Part shown: positions 55,211-64,000 of the stretch, one piece after another
How positions within the stretch are numbered: position 1 is the first letter of the stretch
Layout of the letters: the number at the start of each line of letters is the position of its first letter
Assembly: GCA_032718475.1 (NCBI GenBank)
Contig: JAUCBJ010007050.1
Coordinates: forward strand, 16,011 to 80,010
Origin: Nemertoderma westbladi
Taxonomy: Eukaryota > Xenacoelomorpha > Nemertodermatida > Nemertodermatidae
Direction: 5' to 3'
DNA: 64,000 nt
Translations under genes and position numbers: made by a program
Notes under the pieces: model-generated
What the model saw: only the letters and a program-made list of their open reading frames with translations
What the model was told of the DNA's origin: nothing
Database searches by the model: none

Positions 55211-56465
55211 CTGTTTAGAGTATTTACGTATATTAGAAACTGTGATTTTTGTATATTTATAGACTTGAATCCCATTTTCTGGGAGCGGTGTAAAAGCTTT
55301 TGCGGATATAATCAGTCCCCTCGCCCGCAAAGTACCGTTATAGGTGTTTTAATGGACATAAAAGTCATTCTTCTATATGTGTGCTTTGGCGGACATGGCA
55401 AGGCATAAAACCCGCAATGCATCAAATACTCTAGCACAGTATAGCCTTGATGATTCAGATTACGACATCTAACAGCTGGTTGCTGGCATGGAAACGGCCA
55501 TTGGACACATGGTTCTTTGTTTAGCTTAACAGCCAATCAGGGCGATTTTTACTGTCGATGTGGAGATATTCTACAGATCGTGCTAGGAGTGTTCAGTCTT
55601 ACTGTTTTCTTGTTATAGTTGTGTTGTTTCTATCTAGGCCAAGAACACCGGCTCTAGAGTCAATTCGTTTCAGACTTTTAGTAAAACATTAGTAGGCGTA
55701 GATTATAGAACGTATAACTGTTATCGCCATAATTATCAACTAACCAAACAATATATCATATCTTAACCTACCGTCTTAATGCTATTTACTGTTGTTATTA
55801 TTTGTATCAGTTGGTTGAATATTATTATTTGGAGAACATCTATAAAGAACCCAAATTTCCCAATTTTCTTGATACACTACAGGTTAGAGAGACAGGATAC
55901 ATATAACAATTGCGACTTATGTTATCGTGGTTTGTAGTGAACCTAATGCTATTTGATAGGCACTACATGAGTCAATTGCTGTTCTCTTTATGTGTGATCA
56001 AATTCATTGACGGTCAGCAGATAAGTGTGCAGTATTGTGCGGGACCGGTAGTGTGTATGATTGTGGCTGATAACAAAGCATTTCCTAAAGAATGCGCCTT
56101 ATACGTGAAACATAAGCCTTACCGTTGTGTGTAGTATAAGTCATATCTCTGTTTACCTAGATAGAGCGCCACGTCCTAAAGGAACTGTTAATATTTCCCG
56201 AAAGTGAATAATATTAGTCAGAAATTATTTATTAACGATCAATCGAATAATACAGTAGGCTTCACTGCAATAATAAAATCTAAGCCCTCCGAATCCAGTC
56301 TCCCGGGTATATCCAGCGGGTGAATGGACGCGCACTAGGCTGGCTTCGGCTAATGTTGTGTTTATTGGTATTAAATACTTGTCATTTACTAAAAGTCTAT
56401 TTATAAACCAAAAGACATATACATTTTAGCAGGTTAAACTGCTAAAGGTCTTCAAAAGCGCGTAC
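55211..56465 (+). other. unit B 3' region
   Basis: Matches 45,927-47,262 in the same order. No gene is called. Similarity to unit A ends near AAAAGCGCGTACA. Confidence 0.5.
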
Positions 56466-56699
56466 AATGACCATGGTCAATGACCACCCCGTGGTTTTAT
56501 GTTATAACTCTGAAACAAACATAGTTGGGAATCTGAAATTTTATGACTTTTCCTAAAAGTCTATTGTCTTCCTAGTAGTGAAAACGGTTTTCAAAAATAT
56601 TGAGTAGTTTTCGAGTTATAGCACCATTTTTAACCCTACTTTTGGCACTTTTTTTGAGACGTTTTTTGAAAATTATATTTCATGAAATATGATTTGTAA

Positions 56700-57330
56700 C
56701 ATCGCTAATTTAGATTTACACCGAATCTTTGGTGTTTGCAATTAGATGGAATTCATATAAATTAATTTATAAATTTTAAACTTGTATTTTTCGGCGGGTG
56801 CCAAATTTTGGTGCCAGCACCAAATTTTGAAATATGCCAATTTTGTAAATTGATTGTTTGGACATGTTTTTTGCGCAATAGTGTTTTTTGGGTTTCTCGT
56901 TTCGATTGAATATATACGAGTTGCACCAGCCGTATCAAACTTGTATTTTTCGGTGCTGTGGGCAAAATTTGGTGCAAGCACGAAATTTTGAAAATCTATT
57001 CAGTAGTTCAATTGCTTGAGACAACATATTTCCTGCGTTTTAGAGGTTTATGGCGGTTCTGAATTCAATGGAATAAATAATTATCTAACTAGACATCTCA
57101 AACTTGTATTTTTCGGAAATGGTTGCAAAATTTGGTGCTAGCATTTTGAATACTGTCAAATACTGTATATCAATCGATTGATTGTGTCACCTTTTTTTTG
57201 CGTTATGCGGGTTTTTGAGGGTTCTGAAATCAATGGAGTAAGTAAAAATTGCATAAGAGTTTTCAAATTTGTATTTTTCATCAGTGGATGAAAATTGCTG
57301 TGCCAATAGTTTGTACATTGTAGTTGCCGA
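56700..57330. repeat. ~163-bp degenerate satellite, 4 copies
   Basis: The block AAACTTGTATTTTTCGG recurs at about 56,778, 56,937 and 57,100, and degenerate at 57,267 (spacing 159-167), followed each time by AAATTTTGGTGC-like words. Confidence 0.85.
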
Positions 57331-57379
57331 ATGTTTCAGATAATTGCAGATAGTGATTCCTGATAGTCCATTTTAACTT

Positions 57380-57580
57380 CCAATTGAGGGAAAGGAGCAG
57401 GTTACAGAGATGGCTTTTCTAACCAAAACAATAAACGATGTTGTTACCAATTTAAGGTAAGAAGCAGGTTACAGAGACGGCTTTTTCTAACCAAAACAAT
57501 AAACGATGTTGTTACCAATTTAGGGAAAGAAGCAGGTTAAAGAGACTGTTTTTTCGAAGAAAAACATCAAACGATTTTGT
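57380..57580. repeat. 67-68-bp tandem repeat, 3 copies
   Basis: AGCAGGTTACAGAGA recurs at about 57,396, 57,463 and 57,531, each followed by AACCAAAACAATAAACGATG (degenerate in the third). Confidence 0.9.
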
Positions 57581-57743
57581 TAACAACATCGTACATAAAA
57601 ATATTTTTTCCTATCTGGTTTATTTATTCACTGGCGCTTATATCCTGTAATATATTATTAACCGGGAGTTTATTTCATCTAATATGATGTATTTAATCAT
57701 TAAACAGTTTAATTCCGAATTTAACTTTTAAATTAACTAAACT

Positions 57744-58408
57744 ACTACTACTAAGTCGAACGAACTCGGACAGTGGAACTGAGATCCTTCCAGGCTTCCC
57801 GATTCTCCATAGTTGTCGCAATTTCGTTTCTCCGAAGTTCAGTCTCCCTTTCAAGTTGATCTATATATATGTTATGGCCGGTCGTCCATGACTACGCTTT
57901 CCATGAGTTGGTTGCCAGAAAAGTAAATCTGGTACGACCTCGTCTTTACTTCGCCAGCAGTGCCCACTGAATCTTAATCTGTGTTCACGGAGGGTGGTTG
58001 ATACAGGTGGTATTGTACCATAAAACTCGGCATTTGTCATGTGTTGTCTCCAGCTGATGTTTTGGGCTGCCCTTAGTAGTCTTGTGTAGCAATCATCAAT
58101 TTAGTCAGTGTCCAGGTCTCACCCCCATATAAAAATACACTTTCCACTGTGGCTCGAAAGAACTTAGTTTTCAGGTGCCTGGAGAGATCTGATTTCCAGA
58201 TGGTATCCATTTTTGATAGAGCTACCAAAGCCTTTGCTTTCCTAATTTCTATGTCCTTTTTGCTACTCTCTATCCATGATCCAAGTTACTGGAAGTCGTC
58301 AACCTTCCTTAGTTGATTATTATCAATGGTTTTCAAGTTTCCATCAACATTAAAAGTCATGAATTTGGTCTTGGTAGCATTTATATGCAATCCAACCTCC
58401 TTATGTAT
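57744..58408 (-). pseudogene. LINE reverse transcriptase, C-terminal part
   Basis: The minus strand reads HKEVGLHINATKTKFMTFN, then LGSWIESSKKDIEIRKAKAL, IWKSDLSRHLKTKFFRATVE, LYGGETWTLT and later FAGH-like segments across frame changes. The 3' end is (TAG)n (ACTACTACTA on plus at 57,744). It is the same broad family as the LINE at 31.5-33.6 kb. It fits as the second half of the RT fragment at 61.5-62.1 kb, with another LINE between. Confidence 0.75.
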
Positions 58409-58409
58409 G

Positions 58410-61400
58410 TATTTATAGACCAAAGGAAGAAATAAATAAACAAACATTACTGATTACATAAAACATATAACTATTTCGTCCAGGGAATATAACGCTCTAA
58501 GTAGGTAAATTACAATAACAAATGAATAATATAAATAGAAATTGTTCGAAATAATCATTGACATCAGATATGTAAATAAATTAATTGCCCAAAATAATCA
58601 TCAAATTGTCATGGTAGTAAAAAACAATACCCAGCAAAAACAAACTTACAAAAAAAAAACACGATCCAAAGATGCATTAAGTGTAGGGCGGGGGCTGGGG
58701 GTTAGACAGCAAACTGACAAAAAAGTTCAAAAACTAATGATTAAATTATCATCATTTTGTGTTAGGGATAGTTTTACGATGGCGAAGCATCTTAGATACG
58801 AAAGTTGGTGCGTTCTTAATTTTTAGAAGAATATGTGCAGGTGCGCTGAGAACCGTTTCCCCAGTAAACTCTTTACGAATATTTTCGTAGAGTGGGATGC
58901 ATAGTTTATGAGATCGACCGACTGGTGCATGCAATTGTATGCGTCAGGTCTTGATAGGGTGGGGTTTAGCTGGAGATACGTTACATATTTAGACCGGCCT
59001 TGCGCCGCTTTATCCTTGATAGAATTACGAAGATAATTCATTGACGATTCAATAATGTCCTTGTAGGTCAAGGAGGTTAATTCGTTAATATAGTTACAGA
59101 AAGGGGACTTTAGTTGCATAACGTGATGTAGTGGTGAACCACAAAAATCTTTATTCGATTTAATATGTTGAATAGCTTTCGCAGCCCGCGCCTTGACAAG
59201 ATCTTTTAGCAGTGGTCGGTTGAGTTCGATATATATCATCTCGTTTGGAGTTGATGATTGACCCCAAGTATAGTTTTAAGAACTTTGCGGTATTTGATTT
59301 CTAACTGATTTAGGTTTATGTTACCCCATGCTTCTCAGTTATACAATATGGCGTTGGAAAGACAACCATCCAGCACCAATTCCTTAATTTTAAGCGGCGC
59401 ATTACAATTTTCTCGGAGGAATGCAAAGTACTTTGCGAAATGTTTTTGTTTGTGGTTGAAGTTGTCGGCAAACATATATTTGAGATTACCAGAGGAGTGC
59501 AGACTGGACTTCACACGATGAATATTCAACACTTCCACATTTCAGCTGTATTGGCTGCTTGTCTTCCCTACTGTTTGTGCACAGAAATGCACATTTTGTT
59601 GGATTAAGTGTGATGAAATTTTGATTGCAAAACGATTCCAGTATAGCGAGTTTCTGAAGCACCAGATGGCGCAATGTTGCTAGGATGATGGAATCGTCGG
59701 CGTGGAGAAGAATATGGATATTGTTTAAGTAGTCATCATGATACAAGTTATTAAATAACGTTATTAGGCCAATAGTATAGGCTACAAATAAAATTGGACT
59801 CGATGGGCCACCTTGTCTTATTCCACACATAATTTCGAAGACCTCAGAATATTCTGAGCCAAATTCAACAACCACTTTAGAGTTCATGTACATACCGATC
59901 AATGCAAACAAAAGTACTATTCCACATCCCATTGAAGCAAGCTTTACAAACAGTTGTCGGTGACTAATTCTATCGAAAGCAGCTGTAAAATCCGTAAGAA
60001 TAATATAAAGACGCTTTTTATGAGTTCTTGAGTAATCTAGAAGTAGCTTCACGGTTAGCACATGAATCAGGCAACTTTTGCCTTTCTGATAGGCAGATTG
60101 GTTCGAAGGTATTTTTAACCAGTTGGTAAGCCTGTTGCACATGATGATATCGTACAGTTTTGCAAAGGTTGGCATCAATGTTATCCCACTCACGAATTTA
60201 GGGAGTTGCAGTTTACCCTTCTTAGGGCTGCCATTTATAATGCCGAGCCAGCATAAAGGATAACAATGGAGTCCGCCGCTAAATATAAGGTTAAATAAGA
60301 CAAGTAGATATGGAAGTATCAAAGGTAACTGAGTTTTCACAGTTTGCGCTTGGAGGCCATCCGCAGAGCTGCTGGAGTTTTTCATTGTATTAGAAGCACT
60401 TTGTATCTCTTCAGCCGTTATTTCATGGTCTGTAGTTTGGTTGTATTAACGGATATTATCGAGGATACATTCTGCATCATCAATGTTTCCCAGAGTTTTG
60501 AAATGTTTAGCCAGGCTTTCAACTGAGACATTGAGACAACTTGAGATTGGTTACTTTGAATGTATCTTCCTTTAAAGTCAATAGCGTTCCATAATTTGCG
60601 GGAATCCGCTGACTTTAAACAATCAACCCAAATGTTGAATTCATTGAGCGTAACGGATATTATGTAGTCCTTTTGGTGTACTTCAAGTCGAGTCGGTGGA
60701 TAAGACAGTTCTGGATCAAAGTCTACCAGGAGTGATTCTGCGTTTAGATGACTTTCAAAGTTAACAGTGTTACGCTTTATTTTGCGAAATGAGTTTTTTG
60801 CAGCGTGAAGAAACATGTTCTGGAACATTATTGTTTTCGATGTGGTTGTGATAGAGTTGTCTAATAGATGACTGGCTATTAGATCGGGTAAGTTCTCCTT
60901 GAGTATAACAGCCATTTTATTGTTATCAATTTGAGAGGAGACCAATTTCATACGTTGGCTATGATTATTTTGCTCTTTAAGAATGTCCCTCATACTGGAT
61001 ACTGATGCCTTAAGGATTGCATTTTGAGACGACATTTCTGAGATTATAGACAGAGGGTGATGATCTGACACAGGTGGGTAGTCCACGGGGAAAACTAGGT
61101 GAGTATCCTTGAAGTCACAGAAGCGGTTAATAAGACACCAGTCGATCTGACTGCGGGACTCCCCCCTACTGAAAGTGAAGCCGCCATGGTTATTATTTAG
61201 GTGGTTTATAGGAGTTAGTTGACAGCGGGAGATTAGGTTTTTTAAGTCCCTGCCATTTTGGTTTACAGAAGCATCAGGATTCTTTGAATACATTTTCTTT
61301 CCAGAACCATCATAGCGACTCAGTTCCCCAATCCTAGAGTTCAAATCGCCAACAATTATAGTCGGTTTTCTGTGATTATCAGTTTCAGTAATCAGGGTAT

Positions 61401-61504
61401 CTAATGAAGGAAAGTAATGCTCATTAAAATACGGCGATGTGTTGGGAGGTATAATAATATCCCTAATCGAGCTTCGAATAGCTAGAAAGCACCCACCTCG
61501 TGGG
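58410..61504 (-). mobile_element. CR1-like LINE (endonuclease, RT, C-terminal domain)
   Basis: A minus-strand element. The endonuclease begins at about 61,500 (GGCFLAIRSSIRD), followed by GDLNSRIGELSRYDG, INHLNNNHGGFTFSRG, SQIDWCLINRF and VSDHHPLSI. The RT (60,385-59,486) shows LTDFTAAFDRISHRQLF, CGIRQGGPSSPILF and the active-site box LHADDSIILA. A C-terminal frame (59,239-58,823) follows. Several frame changes separate these parts. The 5' end of the endonuclease is missing. It lies between two pieces of another LINE, suggesting a later insertion, though I found no target duplication. Confidence 0.8.
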
Positions 61505-62093
61505 AAGTCCGCATTGCAGCGTATTGCGCTTAGCAGCCCTCTCCACTTTATTCAGTAGAAGCTGTGCATCTGCTAGCGTATTAGAGAGCAGGGCGATGTC
61601 ATCCGCGAAGTCAGTGTCTGTGACTGTAGTTGCTGGATATCTACTACTTTTGTGTTCTTGAAGTGTGAATCCCAGATCTTCACCCTTTGTGGCCGTCCTC
61701 ATTGTGTAATCCAGCACAATTACAAATAGTAATGGTGCTAATGTGTCACCTTGCAGTACGCCAGCCAGGATTGAGAAAAACTCAGTTTCAACATCTGGTG
61801 AGAGTACCTGTGCTTCTGTGTCACAATATAACAATCCAATGCCAGCAACAATTACTTCTGGTATTCCATAAGCTCTTAGGATTTCAAGCATTTTACCTCT
61901 ATGGATGGAGTCGAATGCCTTCTTGAAGTCCACAAAAGTCATGACTGCGGGGAGATTCTTTGACTTAAATTCCTTCAATCAGTCTCCGTAGTGCAAGTAT
62001 CTGACCTATTGTTGATCTAATTGGTCGAAATCCGTTTTGGCTCTTACGCAGTAGTTTCTCTATGTGAGGCCTAATCCTATACAGAATCATTTT
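61505..62093 (-). pseudogene. LINE reverse transcriptase, N-terminal part
   Basis: The minus strand reads KLLRKSQNGFRPIRSTIGQ, ILALRRLIE, then (after a frame change near 61,978) TFVDFKKAFDSIHRGKMLEI, YGIPEVIVAG, GVLQGDTLAPLLFVIVLDY, and the catalytic box TDFADDIALLSNTLADAQ, ending at KVERAAKRNT. The order continues directly at 58,408. 5'-truncated at about 62,093. Confidence 0.8.
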
Positions 62094-62419
62094 TAACTTA
62101 ATATATTAACATTCTAACATTCTTAACATAATTAACTAAAAATATGGAATTAATTTGCGGAACCAGCAGACACGTCAGTGTTATTGAATAATTTAATTCC
62201 GAAGCCACTCATTGTATCGCCCCGCGTATTAAAGATAATACTTTCCTTGGTCCTCGTCACAGAATAATGTCGGTATTAAGGCCCGTTCACATCCAACGGA
62301 ACGATACACGCGGTGTCCACAGGGCCAGCGGTACACCACTGACTATAAGTTGAACGACCCAACAGGTAGTTGTGGCATTTGAACAATGTTAAAACAATTA
62401 ATGTAATTTCCTGTTGAAT
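62094..62419. other. intergenic, nothing recognised
   Basis: No coding region or repeat supported. Confidence 0.4.
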
Positions 62420-62430
62420 TCGCAGTTGAC

Positions 62431-62561
62431 TACTACTACTACTACTAGGATCGGCATGCTGCATTGCAGCTGCATTTTTAAGAATGCTGTGCCGGCTTGT
62501 CAACAAAATTGCACCGCCACAACTCCCTATCACCCATGACATTTGCTAGATCATCCGCATC
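62431..62561 (-). mobile_element. 131-bp 5'-truncated LINE insertion
   Basis: The sequence from CTAGGATCGGCATGCTGC to CATCCGCATC matches the 3' end of the LINE at 31,492-31,612 with about one mismatch. It is flanked by 11-bp target duplications TCGCAGTTGAC (62,420-62,430 and 62,562-62,572). The (TAG)5 tail is longer than at 31,487. Confidence 0.95.
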
Positions 62562-62794
62562 TCGCAGTTGACAGAAAGACAATCAGTTACCACAACGGTA
62601 CCGTTGGGTGTGAACGGGCTCCGGGTAGTGAACCGCTGGCTTACCACTTCAATACCACAGACTACTTTACCGCTCACGCACCGTTGCGTTGGATGTGAAT
62701 GGTGTTTTTAAATAAATTTGAGTTGAGCTGTTAAAGCTGTTATATATGCAACTTAAGACTGCCTGTTCGATAGAAGTGGATTAGGTGGGAGAGC

Positions 62795-62890
62795 AAAGTC
62801 AGGGGCAAGTGGCTGAACTGGTTAGCGCTACAACTGATGAGGCTGATAGGCCGAAACGTATGTATAGCGCTAGTTCAACCCCCGGTGATG
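62795..62890 (+). ncRNA. tRNA-like SINE head or tRNA pseudogene
   Basis: A box A-like sequence TGGCTGAACTGGTTAGCG (62,810-62,827) and a box B-like AGTTCAACCCC (62,872-62,882) stand about 60 bp apart, wider than in most tRNAs. This is followed by CGGTGATGGGC. It would fit a pol III SINE with a long variable arm. A CCA-ready acceptor stem is not evident. Confidence 0.45.
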
Positions 62891-64000
62891 GGCTTTCTCA
62901 TTTCTGAACAACTACCGTTATATTACATCATTACGATATCATTACACAATGAGTTATTCATTAGCCATTGTTGTTTACCAATACATCATCTGGCATCTTG
63001 AAAATATATTGACAGCACGAAATTCCGCGCATACAATACATATGTACACTTATGAACGGCCGCAGTACAGCTGTCATAAAAAACATATTTTCAATTCGCG
63101 GATGTTGTTGGATGTATCTGTTCCGTGGTGGGCTGTAACCATTCCGTGCTGGGTTTGCCACATAGCGACTCGCTTTGAACAACTCGGCTTTTTTATGACG
63201 ATCAATTGTTGAATTAGTCTGGGACCAGTGTAGGTGTCCGAACATGACAGAGTGCGCAATACATGCACGGCACGCCAATTGTATCATCTATCAAGCCGTT
63301 GGCTTTCTTTTTAAATCACGAAAAACAACAGTATTCGGAGTGAGAATGCGGATTAGCGATCCTACTGTACCAATTGGATAAGGGAGACGACTGTCCGTCG
63401 GCTAAAGTGGGCTGGGAGTAACAAGGGGGAGGGTGAAACAGGAAAATACCAATAAATATTAACAAGTAGGTGAATAACAAATGATAAACTAACCTGAAAC
63501 ACATTCTTTACAAGACAATCTACAGTTCTTAAGCATGTATAATGGATTGGCCGTACATTGACCTTGGGCTGCCCAAAAGGAGCAATCTGGATTTGTATCT
63601 TCACAAATTTCTGTAAATGAATTAAATACCGTAATATACGTAATTACCGTAACGGAATTACCGTAATAAATGTTTGTACAGTATATGTTTATTAGGTTTG
63701 GTGAGCAAAAACAATTGTTGGGCTAGCAGGGACTGGAATCGAATCGAATGAAAAGCAATTTTTCGTCTTCGATTTCCCATATATTTTTCGAATTGTTATT
63801 GATTCGATTCAGGTACAAATTTCGACTTTCGATTTCGATTATTCGATCTTTGCATATTAACTTAATTATTTCTCATTGAATATACGTTATAAATTTTATT
63901 CTTAAATTATTGTTACTTTTTTCGCTCGAATATACCACAAAATCGGTTTTTTCCTATATAATAAATAATTATTTTTAAATTTTACTGATGGCCAAATTAT
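62891..64000. other. intergenic, low-complexity end
   Basis: No gene recognised. 63,620-63,670 repeats ACCGTAAT-like words, and 63,725-63,850 is rich in TCGAAT/TTCGA words. Confidence 0.45.

Larger units (their letters stand above)
47263..56465 (+). mobile_element. unit B of the tandem BEL/Pao-derived pair
   Basis: Same order as unit A, diverged by many substitutions and indels. Leader 47,263-47,949, gag-protease gene 47,950-52,133, spacer with AATAAA at 52,436-52,441, second gene 53,762-55,210, and a 3' region to about 56,465, where similarity to A stops. Confidence 0.75.

Overview
The window looks like repeat-dominated nuclear DNA of an invertebrate animal. The case for an animal is the BEL/Pao-type LTR retrotransposon proteins (a superfamily known from metazoans) together with CR1-like and other non-LTR retrotransposons, a pogo-like transposase and a Helitron-like element carrying an OTU protease. 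I see no convincing single-copy host gene, no rRNA, no intact tRNA and no prokaryotic gene organisation. The phylum cannot be decided from what I can read.

Layout. 0-3.3 kb: three tandem-repeat fields, the largest a 136-bp satellite of about 10.5 copies. 3.3-9.8 kb (minus strand): a decayed Helitron-like element with, in coding order, an OTU-like protease, a cysteine-rich segment, a HUH Rep domain and a Pif1-like helicase whose reading frame runs on into a GIY-YIG-type nuclease domain. 10-12.5 kb: minisatellites and a broken BEL/Pao integrase. 13.2-14.4 kb: a LINE ORF1-like gene with one frameshift. 14,443-19,550: a complete Ty3/Gypsy element (two 209-bp LTRs that read identical, 5-bp target duplication AGTAT) with a broken pol. 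20-25.4 kb: AT-rich DNA, a pogo-like transposase fragment, a 154-bp satellite split by a small insertion, and a long hairpin.

25,641-29,910: a 4.27-kb element bounded by 79-bp inverted repeats that match at every base I compared, each carrying five TTGATCAA palindromes at exact 11-bp spacing. It encodes no recognisable transposase and contains several minisatellites, two of them in inverted orientation. 30.2-34 kb: a second Helitron-like N-terminal coding region, split in frame by a LINE with a 10-bp target duplication.

34.5-56.5 kb: three BEL/Pao-derived Gag-protease genes. The last two lie in a head-to-tail pair of diverged units of about 9.3 kb. In both units the reverse transcriptase and RNase H part of pol is missing, yet the flanking pieces remain joined in one frame, and differences between the two gag-protease genes are mostly synonymous in the stretches I compared. 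Each unit also has six TACCGGTA palindromes in its leader, and unit B carries a second gene with paired zinc knuckles. This is the best candidate in the window for an undescribed system: a family that seems to have kept Gag and protease under selection after losing its polymerase.

56.5-64 kb: two more short satellites, a LINE that appears to be interrupted by a CR1-like LINE, a 131-bp 5'-truncated LINE insertion with an 11-bp target duplication, and a tRNA-like SINE candidate. Most coding regions are broken by single-base changes, often in short homopolymers, so some lesions may be assembly errors rather than biological decay.
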